In this document: positions 48,970-58,456 of the stretch, piece by piece
Layout of the letters: every line of letters starts with the position of its first letter
How positions within the stretch are numbered: the first letter of the stretch is position 1
From: Prochlorococcus marinus str. MIT 9107
Lineage (GTDB): Bacteria; Cyanobacteriota; Cyanobacteriia; PCC-6307; Cyanobiaceae
Length of the DNA stretch: 64,000 nucleotides
Direction of reading: 5' to 3'
NCBI RefSeq assembly: GCF_000759855.1
Contig: NZ_JNAI01000008.1
Span: 52,738-116,737, forward strand
Made by a program: the position numbers and the translations under genes
The notes under the pieces: model-generated
Databases searched by the model: none
Told to the model about the DNA's origin: nothing
Seen by the model: only the letters and a program-made list of their open reading frames with translations

Positions 48970-50253
48970 ATGAATTCATCTTTTAACAAACTTTTAACAT
49001 TCAAAATATTGATCTCTCTATTAGTGGTCAGTGTTTTTTGTACCAATTTTTTATTCATTGAAAAAGCGTATGCTCTCAGTGATAGCAAGCAATTAGTACT
49101 TGATGCTTGGACCTTGGTAAATGAGGGTTTTTATGACCCAGAAAAGTTTGATGAAATCCAATGGAAGAAAATTAGACAAAAAACATTACAGAAACAAATT
49201 GAAACAAGTGAAGAGGCTTATTCCTCAATTGAAGACATGTTAAGACCTCTAGATGATCCTTACACAAGAATTTTACGCCCAAAAGATTATGAACTCCTGA
49301 AAGCAAGTAATTTTGGTAGCGAGATAAATGGTGTTGGGCTTCAATTAGGTGAAGATGATTATAGTGCAAAGATTAAAGTTGTCTCTACTCTTGGCGGCTC
49401 ACCAGCTGAAGACGCTGGGATAGTTAGCGGGGACTTCATAGAGAAAGTAGATGGAATTTCATCAGAAGAATTAGGACTTGCCAATACTGCTTCAAAGTTA
49501 AGAGGTGAATCAGGAACCAAAGTTTTAGTTGAAATATCTTCTGAATCAGGAGAAATTAGAGAGATCGATTTAGAGAGGAGACCGGTAGACCTAAGACCAG
49601 TTAGAACAAAAAGATTAAGAGACGATTCTCATACAATAGGATATTTAAGAATAACTCAATTTAGCGAAAGCGTTCCCAAAAAGGTTGAAGAAGCTCTTCA
49701 AGAGTTAAAAGAGAAAGAGGTTGAAGGATTAATATTGGATCTTAGAAATAATTCAGGTGGACTAGTAAGCTCAGGAATAGCAGTCGCAGACTCATTATTG
49801 AGCGAGAGACCAGTAGTAGAGACAAAAAACAGAAATGGGATCAAAGATGCAATAATTTCTCAAAAAGAAACATTTTTTGATGGGCCAATGGTAACTCTTG
49901 TAAATAAAGGGACTGCTAGTGCTAGTGAAATACTTGCGGGTTCTTTACAAGATAACAGCAGATCTATTCTCATGGGAGAGCAAACCTATGGGAAAGGTTT
50001 AATTCAGTCCCTTAAAAGTTTAGGAGAAGACAGTGGAATAGCAATCACAGTTGCAAGTTATTTAACTCCAAATGGTAATAATATCCAAGGTCAAGGTATT
50101 ACACCTGAAAAGTTACTGGATCTTCCAGATGCTAGTGAATACGGGAGTAATGACGATAAATGGATAAGAAATGCAGAATTATTTCTGGGTTCACTTTTAG
50201 ACAAGCAAGAAGTTTCAATTCAAACAAGTGAATTAAGTAGTGACGAAATATAA
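48970..50253 (+). CDS. ctpA: Carboxyl-terminal processing protease
   Basis: CtpA trims the D1 precursor in the thylakoid lumen. ATG 48970 gives about 427 residues with a signal peptide (residues about 8-32). A PDZ domain (about 110-195, with GVGLQLGED and GSPAEDAGIVSGDFI) and an S41 protease domain follow. Ser is in GTASASEILAG and Lys in GEQTYGKGLIQS, the catalytic dyad. The frame opens at 48949, but those codons precede a poor start. It diverges from petB. Confidence 0.92.
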   Translation: MNSSFNKLLTFKILISLLVVSVFCTNFLFIEKAYALSDSKQLVLDAWTLVNEGFYDPEKFDEIQWKKIRQKTLQKQIETSEEAYSSIEDMLRPLDDPYTRILRPKDYELLKASNFGSEINGVGLQLGEDDYSAKIKVVSTLGGSPAEDAGIVSGDFIEKVDGISSEELGLANTASKLRGESGTKVLVEISSESGEIREIDLERRPVDLRPVRTKRLRDDSHTIGYLRITQFSESVPKKVEEALQELKEKEVEGLILDLRNNSGGLVSSGIAVADSLLSERPVVETKNRNGIKDAIISQKETFFDGPMVTLVNKGTASASEILAGSLQDNSRSILMGEQTYGKGLIQSLKSLGEDSGIAITVASYLTPNGNNIQGQGITPEKLLDLPDASEYGSNDDKWIRNAELFLGSLLDKQEVSIQTSELSSDEI

Positions 50254-50297
50254 TCCTGAATTAGCAAAAGATTTATAAATAATAAATTTCAAACACT

Positions 50298-51554
50298 ATG
50301 AGTATTAAAAGAATTTTTCATGACCCAATTCACAAGGAAATAGTATTTGATTCAGCGAAGCCAGAAGAATTTATGATCATGGAATTAATTGATACAATTG
50401 CTTTTCAAAGATTAAGAAGAATAAAACAATTAGGGGCGGCCTCATTACTTTTTCATGGTGCAGAATCGAGTAGATTTACTCATTCAATTGGCGTTTTTTG
50501 TATCGCAAGAAAAATATATCAAAGATTAATTGAGAGTAAATCTTCATTTGGTGAAAATAAATTTGTTCTATATGGAGCAGCTCTATTACATGATTTAGGT
50601 CATGGACCTTTGAGCCATACAAGTGAAGTAATATTCGATCATAATCACGAACAATGGTCTCAAAACTTAGTTCAAAATTATTCTCCAATCAATTCAATAC
50701 TCAAAAAGTATGACAATGCTTTACCCAGACGGATTGCCGAATTATTTCAATCAAAACAACTATTTTCAAAACCTTTAAAAACATTGATTAGCAGTGAAAT
50801 AGATTGCGATCGTCTCGATTATCTTTTACGCGATAGTTATAATACTGGGACGAAATATGGCTTAGTAGATTTAGAGAGAATCATTTCAGGTCTTACTTTT
50901 TCACCTGATGGAAATATTGCAATCAAACCCAAAGGAGTTATAGCTATTGAGCATTTTTTAGTATTAAGAAACTTGATGTATAGAACCATCTACAACCACA
51001 GAATTAATGAAATATCAACATGGATTCTGGAAAAAATAATATCCACAATTAAACATAATTACGAAAAGAAAATTTGGATAGATAGATCACTGTATAAATG
51101 GATATTTTCCTCTAAAAATCTTGATTTTGATGATTTCATAAAAAATGATGATATAACTTTTTATTACCATTTAATTAGATGGAAAGATGAATCTTTTGAG
51201 CCGCTTTCTACGCTATGCAAAATGTTTATTGATAGAGATTTGTTAAAAGCTTCAGACATTAGTTTTTTAAGTAAAATAGAAAGACTAGAAATTCTTGCAT
51301 TTGCAAGAAAATTATGTGAAAAAAATAATTTTGATTCAGAAATATTTTGTGGAATCAAAGAAAGATCTTTTAAAGGTTTTGAATCTAACAATGCTTTAAA
51401 TATATGGGATGGAACTTATCAAAACTCATTAGAAGATAATTCTCCCTTAATAAAAACTTTAATGAAGTCTCAAGAGAGTTCCCTAATTATTTACCCCAAT
51501 GAAATCAAAAGTGAGATTAAAAATCAAATTTCAATCATAAAAAATCATTCTTAA
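50298..51554 (+). CDS. HD-domain phosphohydrolase
   Basis: The 418-residue protein has an HD domain in its first 180 residues: SRFTHSIGVF, then LLHDLGHGPLSHTSEVIF, then an aspartate in EIDCDRLDYLLRDS. These give the H...HD...D metal set. The family resembles dNTPase-like and SAMHD1-like proteins, so a nucleotide phosphohydrolase is plausible. The C-terminal half is helical and unassigned. It lies 10 bp before minC and 44 bp after ctpA. Confidence 0.85.
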   Translation: MSIKRIFHDPIHKEIVFDSAKPEEFMIMELIDTIAFQRLRRIKQLGAASLLFHGAESSRFTHSIGVFCIARKIYQRLIESKSSFGENKFVLYGAALLHDLGHGPLSHTSEVIFDHNHEQWSQNLVQNYSPINSILKKYDNALPRRIAELFQSKQLFSKPLKTLISSEIDCDRLDYLLRDSYNTGTKYGLVDLERIISGLTFSPDGNIAIKPKGVIAIEHFLVLRNLMYRTIYNHRINEISTWILEKIISTIKHNYEKKIWIDRSLYKWIFSSKNLDFDDFIKNDDITFYYHLIRWKDESFEPLSTLCKMFIDRDLLKASDISFLSKIERLEILAFARKLCEKNNFDSEIFCGIKERSFKGFESNNALNIWDGTYQNSLEDNSPLIKTLMKSQESSLIIYPNEIKSEIKNQISIIKNHS

Positions 51555-51564
51555 ATTCAATTCA

Positions 51565-52227
51565 ATGGAAATCGTTTTAAAGGATATTAAAAGTAAATAT
51601 TCAGAAATTTTTTCTTTGGGAGATTTGGATAATATCCATCAAACTTTTAAAAAATTTTCTTCTATGAAAGGACCTCTAGAAGCAAAACTTTTCGTAATCA
51701 ATGAGTCCATAAGTTCTAATCAATTATCAAAATTAAAAAATCATTTTTACAAAATTCATATTTGTTCTCTATGTATTTATTCAAACAATAGAGATACAGT
51801 ATTAGCTGGAAAGTCTCTAAGAATTGATTCAACTTTTTTTAAAGAGCAAGAGCTTAAAAATAAGCTAAGATTACTCAATTCAAACAAGAAGGATGATGTT
51901 CTCCATGAAGGGACCTTAAGATCAGGTGACAGATTATCTTCAAATGGCAACTTATGCATAATAGGAGATGTTAATCCAGGAGCTATAGTTTCCGCTAAGA
52001 AAAATATTTACGTTTGGGGCAAATTGCTAGGGATCGCATTCGCAGGGAAGGGAGGAAATAAAAATGCCTCGATTGCATCACTTTATCTAAACCCTTTGCA
52101 GTTGAGAATTGCAGATGTAATAGCTATTGGGCCAAAGGATAAGCCCAAAAATCATTATCCAGAGATTGCAGTTGTAGATAAACAAACAATTATTATCAAG
52201 CCACTAGTAATAGAAACAAGAAATTAA
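51565..52227 (+). CDS. minC: Septum site-determining protein MinC
   Basis: MinC inhibits FtsZ polymerisation away from midcell. The 220-residue protein has a poorly conserved N-terminal part. The C-terminal beta-helix domain (about residues 112-215) contains GTLRSGDRLSSNGNLCIIGDVNPGA, here starting near residue 113, and KLLGIAFAGKGGNKNASI. Length is near the usual 220-230. It begins the minCDE operon and its stop is followed by 113 bp before minD. Confidence 0.92.
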   Translation: MEIVLKDIKSKYSEIFSLGDLDNIHQTFKKFSSMKGPLEAKLFVINESISSNQLSKLKNHFYKIHICSLCIYSNNRDTVLAGKSLRIDSTFFKEQELKNKLRLLNSNKKDDVLHEGTLRSGDRLSSNGNLCIIGDVNPGAIVSAKKNIYVWGKLLGIAFAGKGGNKNASIASLYLNPLQLRIADVIAIGPKDKPKNHYPEIAVVDKQTIIIKPLVIETRN

Positions 52228-52340
52228 TCAATCATTTGAAATAATTTAAATCAAACTCGATAAATTTAAGAATTACTTAATCTTTAAAATATTTAACTTT
52301 CTGCAAGTGGGCTTATTATTTGAGAAATTTATAAATTTTC

Positions 52341-53156
52341 GTGGCGGAAAATACTCGCACAATATTAATTTGTTCAGGTAAAGGTGGGGTTGGTAAAACC
52401 ACTCTAACCGCAAACCTAGGCATAGCACTTGCCAACAGCGGAGCAACGACTGCTGTATTAGATGCTGATTTTGGCTTAAGAAATTTAGATCTTCTTCTAG
52501 GATTAGAAAATCGCATTATTTATACGGCTCAAGATGTTCTAGACAAAAATTGTCGTCTTGACCAAGCACTGGTTAGACATAAAAAGGAGCCTAATCTTGC
52601 TCTTCTACCTGCTGGGGATCCAAGGATGCTGGATTGGATGAAGCCCGAAGATATGAAAAAAATAAGTGAGATGCTTAGTGAGAAATTTGATTTTGTTTTA
52701 GTAGATTGTCCTGCTGGAGTAGAAGATGGCTTTAAAAATGCTCTTGCAGCTTGTAAAGAAGCTATTGTTGTTACCAACCCAGAATTATCTGCAGTACGTG
52801 ATGCCGATAGAGTAATAGGAATTCTTAATGCCTCTGATATTGAGCCTATCCAACTTGTAATCAATAGAGTTCGCCCTAACATGATGGCTAGTCAAGAGAT
52901 GCTATCTATTGATGATGTTCAAGAAATTCTTTCTTTACCTTTGTTAGGTATAGTTTTAGAAGATGAACAAGTAATAATAAGTACAAATAGAGGTGAGCCA
53001 CTAACACTCACTGATGGTAGATCTCCGGCAAAAAAATGTTATTTGAATGTTTCTCAGAGACTCACAGGGAATGATGTACCAATTATTGACCCCAAGAATG
53101 AAGGGAATACTTTTAAAGATAAATTCATGAGATTAATGCAAACAAAGGTTTTTTAA
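52341..53156 (+). CDS. minD: Septum site-determining ATPase MinD
   Basis: MinD is a membrane-cycling ATPase that recruits MinC. The 271-residue protein starts at GTG 52341 and carries the deviant Walker A motif [10 protein letters not shown] (Lys14, Lys19). Asp in [16 protein letters not shown] and DCPAGVEDG near residue 121 are the switch motifs. The C-terminal amphipathic helix [13 protein letters not shown] would bind membrane. It is followed by minE one base after its stop. Confidence 0.95.
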   Translation: MAENTRTILICSGKGGVGKTTLTANLGIALANSGATTAVLDADFGLRNLDLLLGLENRIIYTAQDVLDKNCRLDQALVRHKKEPNLALLPAGDPRMLDWMKPEDMKKISEMLSEKFDFVLVDCPAGVEDGFKNALAACKEAIVVTNPELSAVRDADRVIGILNASDIEPIQLVINRVRPNMMASQEMLSIDDVQEILSLPLLGIVLEDEQVIISTNRGEPLTLTDGRSPAKKCYLNVSQRLTGNDVPIIDPKNEGNTFKDKFMRLMQTKVF

Positions 53157-53157
53157 A

Positions 53158-53493
53158 ATGATGACGCTCAGAGACCTTATAAACAAGTTACTAGGAAGAG
53201 AAACGGCTAGTGCAAACACAGCAAGAGAAAGATTACAGCTTGTACTTGCTCATGACAGAGTTGACATGAGTTCTTTAACAACTGATCTTTTGGATAAAAT
53301 GAGGAAAGAAATTCTTGATGTTGTTGCTAAATATGTTGAGATTGATTTTGAAGAGGTAGCAGTAAGTTTAGAGACAGAGGATAGAATGACTGCTTTAGTA
53401 GCCAATTTACCGATCAAAAGAACAGTTTCAGGAGAAATAAAGTTTAAAAAAAATGATAACAATAATAAAAGTGATAAAGATATCAAAAAGTAA
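53158..53493 (+). CDS. minE: Cell division topological specificity factor MinE
   Basis: MinE stimulates MinD ATPase and makes the Min system oscillate. The 111-residue product has the N-terminal MinD-activating region ([20 protein letters not shown], residues about 14-33) and the topological specificity domain with [23 protein letters not shown] Lys/Asp/Asn-rich tail of about 20 residues follows. The gene completes minCDE. Confidence 0.94.
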   Translation: MMTLRDLINKLLGRETASANTARERLQLVLAHDRVDMSSLTTDLLDKMRKEILDVVAKYVEIDFEEVAVSLETEDRMTALVANLPIKRTVSGEIKFKKNDNNNKSDKDIKK

Positions 53494-53557
53494 TAATTTT
53501 TAAAAAGCTAAAAAAATACTAATAATTAATCCTACTTAATTGTAAGATATTAATTAT

Positions 53558-53629
53558 GCCGGCTTAGCTCAGCGGTAGAGCAGCGCTTTTGTAAAGCGAA
53601 GGCCATCAGTTCAAATCTGTTAGCCGGCA
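53558..53629 (+). tRNA. tRNA-Thr (TGT)
   Basis: The 72-nt cloverleaf has acceptor arms GCCGGCT and AGCCGGC, anticodon TGT in CTTTTGTAAAG and T arm AGTTCAAATCT. CCA is not encoded. It lies 64 bp after minE. Confidence 0.96.
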
Positions 53630-53640
53630 TTTTGGTTTAT

Positions 53641-53808
53641 TTAATTCTGTTCAATATTTCTTGCCGAAAATAAAAAGATAAATGCTACTAAAGCAATGAT
53701 AGGAAATAATCTTATTTCAAGAACATACTCTAAAAAAGATGCGAGGGGATTAAATAACCAATAAGTAAAAAATTGAATTAATAAAACAAAAAAGAGTAAT
53801 AAAAACAT
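53641..53808 (-). CDS. 55-residue membrane protein of unknown function
   Basis: ATG 53808 overlaps the tsaC stop region by one base. The product has two hydrophobic segments (LLLFFVLLIQFFTYWLF, about residues 3-19, and LFPIIALVAFIFLFSA, about 33-48). No family is recognised. Coupling to tsaC supports it as real. Confidence 0.55.
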   Translation of the reverse strand: MFLLLFFVLLIQFFTYWLFNPLASFLEYVLEIRLFPIIALVAFIFLFSARNIEQN

Positions 53809-54389
53809 TAATTTAATTCCCTAACTAGTACTTGCCCTTTTCTAATCAGCCTCCAATCGCCACTTTTCTTCCAAGATATTATAGTACTGGCTTTTCCACT
53901 ACTTTTTTCCCAAGGAATAGGTCCCAGAATTTCTACAGAAGGGAAGTCTAGAGCAATGCCCTCCGCTGTAATTGATCCCGTGAAGCCTGAAATATTTGCA
54001 CTTGAAGTTAACAATGGGCCTGTTTCTTTCAGGAGAGATTGAGCAATATATGAATTTGGGATTCTCAACCCAAGTGAGAGATCGCTGCTTGTTAGGGTTC
54101 CGCTCTGCTTTTCTGAAGAAGGAATAATCATTGTCAGAGCTCCGGGCCAATATTTTGAAGCCATATTTTTATAATCTTCTTTAGCTGATTCGTGAACATA
54201 ATCGATTAATTGTTTCTGTTCTGATCCCATAAGAATTAGGGGTTTATTTCTATCTCTTTTTTTAAACTCATAAATAATTTCTGAAAATCTGGGCAAGCAT
54301 CCAATTGCTGGTAAAGTGTCTGTTGGGAAAATTATAGGTAAACCACTTTTAAGCGTCTTCAAAGCTAATTCGCAGTTTATTAAATTCAT
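53808..54389 (-). CDS. tsaC: L-threonylcarbamoyladenylate synthase
   Basis: The enzyme makes threonylcarbamoyl-AMP for the t6A37 modification of tRNA. The 193-residue protein has the YrdC/Sua5 fold motifs: PTDTLPAIGCLP at about residue 22, KKRDRNKPLILMGS, WPGALTMIIP, LGLRIPNS and TGPLLTSSANISG. Length is that of single-domain YrdC/TsaC. It follows prmC by 23 bp, so the two form a leftward pair. Confidence 0.93.
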   Translation of the reverse strand: MNLINCELALKTLKSGLPIIFPTDTLPAIGCLPRFSEIIYEFKKRDRNKPLILMGSEQKQLIDYVHESAKEDYKNMASKYWPGALTMIIPSSEKQSGTLTSSDLSLGLRIPNSYIAQSLLKETGPLLTSSANISGFTGSITAEGIALDFPSVEILGPIPWEKSSGKASTIISWKKSGDWRLIRKGQVLVRELN

Positions 54390-54412
54390 TTAGATTAATA
54401 ACTAATAATAAT

Positions 54413-55282
54413 TTATTTATATCTCCCAATGGTAAACCTACCAACACCAGAAAGATCATTCACAATTTCTACTGATTTAAATTTATTTTTAATAAGTAGT
54501 TTTTTTACTTTTTCACCTTGATCAAAATGATTTTCTAGAATTAACCATCCCTTATCTCTTAAAAATAATGGTGCTTTTTGAATTATTTCCTTAATATGCT
54601 TTAAACCATCTTCACCTCCTAACAAAGCGATTTTTGGCTCGAAATTTTTAACTTCTTTGGGTAATTGTTCATAAGTATCATTAGGAATATATGGTGGATT
54701 TGAAATGGCGAGATCTATTTTACCTTTAAAACTTTCAAAAGGATTCCACCAATGTCCGCAGTAAAATTTCAAATTTGATTGTTTTGAAGAATTTATATAA
54801 TTTTTAGTGGCTATTTCTAATGCATCTTGATCGATATCAGACGCTATTCCATCCCATAATGGATAAGCTAATGCCAAAGCAATACTTATAGCACCAGATC
54901 CAGTTCCCAATTCAGCAAAGAATAATTTTTGTGATTGCCTTCCAAATATATTAAAGACAATATCGACTATAAGCTCTGTCTCTGGCCTGGGAATAAGTAC
55001 TTTATCTGTGACTTTTAATTTTAAGTTCCTCCAAAAAGTTATTCCACAAATATATTGAATAGGCGAAGAATTTAATAAATGATCTTCCCAAATTAATTCT
55101 AAACAGTCCAAGTCTTTTTCTAAATATAAATTTCCCTCGGGGTTTATGTTCAACAAATTCAGATCACTTTTTGAGAGACCTGCTATACAATCTAATAATA
55201 AAGCAAAAGATTGAGGGTCCCCTCCTTTAGAAAGTTGTTTTTTTTTCCAATATAAAAATTCCTTTACAGAAATGCTTAGCAT
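54413..55282 (-). CDS. prmC: Peptide chain release factor methyltransferase
   Basis: PrmC methylates the glutamine of the GGQ motif in release factors RF1 and RF2. The 289-residue protein has an N-terminal helical domain (YWKKKQLSKGGDP) and a Rossmann-like SAM domain. DKVLIPRPETELIVD, ELGTGSGAISIALAL near residue 124 and the catalytic NPPYIPND near residue 195 are present. Length is normal. It lies upstream of tsaC. Confidence 0.94.
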   Translation of the reverse strand: MLSISVKEFLYWKKKQLSKGGDPQSFALLLDCIAGLSKSDLNLLNINPEGNLYLEKDLDCLELIWEDHLLNSSPIQYICGITFWRNLKLKVTDKVLIPRPETELIVDIVFNIFGRQSQKLFFAELGTGSGAISIALALAYPLWDGIASDIDQDALEIATKNYINSSKQSNLKFYCGHWWNPFESFKGKIDLAISNPPYIPNDTYEQLPKEVKNFEPKIALLGGEDGLKHIKEIIQKAPLFLRDKGWLILENHFDQGEKVKKLLIKNKFKSVEIVNDLSGVGRFTIGRYK

Positions 55283-55292
55283 TTATGGCGAT

Positions 55293-55445
55293 TTAGCCTT
55301 TAGGACCAAGCTTACCTTTACTGGAGTCTGAGTAGAAGCTTGATTTTTCGCCATCTTGAGTAGAAATAAACAAACCTATTAGGAATATTGTTGGCACCCC
55401 TACAAATAAAAGACTAGCTAAGAATCCAAAATTAGTTGTTTCCAT
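55293..55445 (-). CDS. psbM: Photosystem II subunit PsbM
   Basis: PsbM is a single-helix subunit at the PSII dimer interface. ATG 55445 gives METTNFGFLASLLFVGVPTI, then FLIGLFISTQDGEKS, matching the family's E-T-x-x-x-G-F-x-A-S-L-L-F-V-x-V-P start. The 50-residue product is longer than the 34-residue forms of other cyanobacteria, with an extra polar tail ending LGPKG. It is upstream of prmC on the same strand. Confidence 0.92.
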   Translation of the reverse strand: METTNFGFLASLLFVGVPTIFLIGLFISTQDGEKSSFYSDSSKGKLGPKG

Positions 55446-55539
55446 TTAGTTGACAGTTCTATTTAGTAATAAGACTATAGACATAAAATTTGAAATAAAG
55501 TGGAAAAATCAACAAATTTTATCAACTGATTAACAGTCT

Positions 55540-55910
55540 TAAACAATTTAACGAGGTAATCTTTTTTTTTACTCATTTTTTTAAGTTCTTCTAAATTTGA
55601 GGGGGGAGATTGTGGTTTTGTTAAAATCACTGCAGATGATTTTATTAATGTTTGGCATGCAAGTCGCCAATTCTCTGGCCTATTTTTGAGTTTTACTCCT
55701 TCAACAGAAGTTAAGAGGGCTTAAAGAGTTTTTATTTTCTCCTTCAACTGAAATAAAACAAGTACTGCACTGCCCTGCTCCTCAGCAATTGCCTAAAATA
55801 CCTTTTAAACCATAAAGTTTTAAGTTTTCTCTAATTACTAATTCCCTTAAATTCTCACCAGGTTTGCATTGAACCTCCAAATCCTCACGGATGAATCTGA
55901 TAGTTGCCAT
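55540..55910 (-). pseudogene. 2Fe-2S ferredoxin gene, inactivated
   Basis: ATG 55910 opens a clear ferredoxin: MATIRFIREDLEVQCKPGEN, LKGILGNC, then TGA at 55784, then GAGQCSTCFISVEGE. The TGA sits inside the Cys-cluster loop C-x5-C-x2-C, where a glycine codon GGA is expected. A second lesion, one extra base near 55706, moves the rest (SVEGVKLKNRPENWRLACQT) into another frame. The domain is otherwise complete to the last cysteine. Such a gene beside psbM and psbB is familiar from Prochlorococcus. The 3' end is approximate. Confidence 0.82.
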
Positions 55911-56132
55911 TTTTTTAGTTATTTTTCTTATTTTGGCGTTTTACTTTGAGAATTGTGACCAAAATATTACCAATTTTTAGTCCAAAAATCGCCGTAAATC
56001 AAGGTGTAGAAACTGATTTAGTCGATTTTATCAATAAAATTAATTTATTTACAAAAATCCCTTAAAGCATAAAAAACCCTTACTATCGTGATGTTTAGCT
56101 GTTTATTCAGCATCGTTACAAGATTTTAACCG
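55911..56132. other. Divergent promoter region for psbB
   Basis: This 222-bp gap separates the broken ferredoxin from psbB. A TACTAT -10-like box lies near 56090, about 20 bp before the psbB leader begins. No ORF or hairpin stands out. Confidence 0.4.
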
Positions 56133-57656
56133 ATGGGATTGCCTTGGTATCGAGTTCACACAGTAGTTATTAACGACCCTGGTCGACTGCTTGCTGTGCA
56201 TCTCATGCATACTGCATTATTAGCCGGCTGGGCCGGTTCAATGGCTCTTTATGAATTAGCCATTTTTGATCCTTCTGATGCCATTCTCAATCCAATGTGG
56301 AGACAGGGAATGTATGTCATGCCATTCATGGCAAGATTAGGAATTACAAGTAGCTGGAACGGATGGGATATTACTGGTGCTACCGGAGTTGATCCAGGAT
56401 TCTGGAGTTTCGAGGGTGTTGCAGCAGCCCACATTGTATTTAGTGGACTTTTAATGCTTGCTTCAATCTGGCATTGGACATACTGGGATTTAGAATTATG
56501 GGAAGATTCAAGAACAGGTGAGCCTGCTCTCGATCTTCCAAGAATTTTTGGAATTCATCTTCTTTTAGCTGGACTTACATGTTTTGGCTTTGGTGCATTT
56601 CATTGTGCAAACGTTGGCATTTGGGTTTCAGATCCTTATGGCTTAACTGGCCATGTTGAACCTGTTGCTCCCTCTTGGGGAGTTGACGGATTTAACCCAT
56701 TTAATCCTGGAGGAATAGTTGCGAACCATATTGCAGCTGGGCTTATGGGTATCATTGGGGGAATTTTCCACATTACCAACAGACCAGGAGAGAGACTATA
56801 TAAAGCATTAAGGCTTGGAAGCCTAGAAGGTGTTTTAGCAAGTGCTCTGGCGGCTGTTCTCTTCGTATCATTTGTTGTTGCCGGAACAATGTGGTACGGC
56901 TCAGCCACAACTCCAGTTGAATTATTTGGTCCTACCAGATATCAATGGGATTCTGGATATTTCAAAACTGAAATTAATAGAAGAGTGCAAGTGGCTATCG
57001 ACAATGGTGCCACAAAAGAAGAGGCATATGATTCTATCCCAGAAAAATTAGCCTTCTACGATTATGTTGGGAATAGCCCTGCTAAAGGAGGATTATTCCG
57101 AGTTGGTGCTCTCGTTAATGGTGATGGTTTACCAACTGGTTGGCAAGGTCACATCGCTTTCCAAGACAAGGAAGGAAATGATTTGGAAGTCAGAAGAATC
57201 CCAAACTTCTTTGAGAACTTCCCAGTCATACTTGAAGATAAAGAGGGGAATGTTAGGGCTGATATTCCATTTAGAAGAGCTGAAGCTAAGTATTCATTTG
57301 AGCAAACTGGTATCACCGCTACTATCTATGGAGGAGATTTAAATGGGCAAACATTTACTGATCCTGCAGTAGTTAAAAGGTTAGCTAGAAAAGCTCAGCT
57401 AGGAGAAGCATTTAAGTTTGACAGAGAAACTTATAAATCTGACGGTGTATTCCGAAGCTCTCCAAGAGCATGGTTTACATATGCCCATCTATGTTTTGGA
57501 TTGCTATTCTTATTTGGCCATTGGTGGCATGCTTCAAGGACTCTTTATAGTGGTAGATTCCGTGGAATTGACGCTGAGATTGGTGACCAAGTTGAATTTG
57601 GTTTATTCAAGAAGCTAGGTGACGAAACCACAAGAAGAATCCCAGGAAGGGTTTAA
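56133..57656 (+). CDS. psbB: Photosystem II CP47 chlorophyll-binding core antenna
   Basis: The 507-residue protein has six transmembrane helices with chlorophyll-ligand histidines, such as [12 protein letters not shown] near residue 22, [14 protein letters not shown], and [16 protein letters not shown] large lumenal loop (about residues 260-440) follows. The final helix contains [21 protein letters not shown]. Length and residues are typical. It is followed 23 bp later by psbT. Confidence 0.97.
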   Translation: MGLPWYRVHTVVINDPGRLLAVHLMHTALLAGWAGSMALYELAIFDPSDAILNPMWRQGMYVMPFMARLGITSSWNGWDITGATGVDPGFWSFEGVAAAHIVFSGLLMLASIWHWTYWDLELWEDSRTGEPALDLPRIFGIHLLLAGLTCFGFGAFHCANVGIWVSDPYGLTGHVEPVAPSWGVDGFNPFNPGGIVANHIAAGLMGIIGGIFHITNRPGERLYKALRLGSLEGVLASALAAVLFVSFVVAGTMWYGSATTPVELFGPTRYQWDSGYFKTEINRRVQVAIDNGATKEEAYDSIPEKLAFYDYVGNSPAKGGLFRVGALVNGDGLPTGWQGHIAFQDKEGNDLEVRRIPNFFENFPVILEDKEGNVRADIPFRRAEAKYSFEQTGITATIYGGDLNGQTFTDPAVVKRLARKAQLGEAFKFDRETYKSDGVFRSSPRAWFTYAHLCFGLLFLFGHWWHASRTLYSGRFRGIDAEIGDQVEFGLFKKLGDETTRRIPGRV

Positions 57657-57679
57657 ACTAATCTTTATTACTTAATCTT

Positions 57680-57778
57680 ATGGAAGCTTTTGCTTACGTT
57701 CTTATCTTAACTCTCGCAGTGGTTACTTTATTCTTTGCTATCGCCTTTAGAGATCCACCTAAATTTGATAGAAAATGA
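57680..57778 (+). CDS. psbT: Photosystem II subunit PsbT
   Basis: ATG 57680 gives 32 residues: [20 protein letters not shown], then [12 protein letters not shown], matching PsbT across its length. It is a single-helix subunit at the PSII dimer interface. It is co-transcribed with psbB and followed by a strong terminator. Confidence 0.96.
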   Translation: MEAFAYVLILTLAVVTLFFAIAFRDPPKFDRK

Positions 57779-57782
57779 ACTC

Positions 57783-57812
57783 AAAAAACCTCTTTAAAAA
57801 GAGGTTTTTTAC
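57783..57812 (+). terminator. Rho-independent terminator after psbBT
   Basis: AAAAAACCTCTTT pairs with AAAGAGGTTTTTT across a 2-nt AA step and is followed by ACTTTT. It lies 5 bp after the psbT stop. Confidence 0.93.
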
Positions 57813-57869
57813 TTTTCAGAATTAAGATATTACTCTAGTATTAGAGTAAAAGTTCACCTATTTCACTAT

Positions 57870-58349
57870 ATGCAGTGTCCAACCTGTCAAAACACAGATA
57901 GCAGAGTATTGGAATCAAGATCTGCTGATAGTGGTAAAAGTGTTCGAAGAAGAAGAGAGTGCTTAAACTGCAGCTTTAGATTTACTACTTATGAAAGAGT
58001 TGAAACAATGCCAGTTTCAGTAATTAAAAAAGATGGGAGCAGAGAATTATTTGATAAACAAAAATTATTTACCGGTATATCAAGAGCTTGCGAAAAAACT
58101 ACCTTTACGAGTGAAGCAATTATGAATTTTGTAGATGGAATAGAATCACAAATCATACAAGACTCTAATAAAGATATTAAGTCTTCACAAATTGGGGAGT
58201 TAATACTTAAAAGTCTTAGAAAAGAAAACGAAGTGGCTTATATAAGATATGCCTCAGTGTATAGAAAATTTAATGGTGTAAAAGATTTTATCTCTACTCT
58301 TGAATCTCTAAAAGGAAGTTCAAAAAACCAATTAGCTTCAATTTTATAA
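57870..58349 (+). CDS. nrdR: Transcriptional repressor NrdR
   Basis: NrdR is an ATP/dATP-responsive repressor of ribonucleotide reductase genes. The 159-residue product has the N-terminal zinc ribbon (Cys3, Cys6, Cys31, Cys34) with [20 protein letters not shown]. The ATP-cone follows with [20 protein letters not shown] and [13 protein letters not shown]. Length is normal. No NrdR target gene is seen in the window. Confidence 0.96.
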   Translation: MQCPTCQNTDSRVLESRSADSGKSVRRRRECLNCSFRFTTYERVETMPVSVIKKDGSRELFDKQKLFTGISRACEKTTFTSEAIMNFVDGIESQIIQDSNKDIKSSQIGELILKSLRKENEVAYIRYASVYRKFNGVKDFISTLESLKGSSKNQLASIL

Positions 58350-58456
58350 AATTCAGCATCTTTAAGTGTAGAATACATAACACAAATCTTTTGCTATAAG
58401 TTTGCAGGCTAATAGCATTTCTTTCTAACTACCTTAGGTAGTCTGCGATTCAACAA

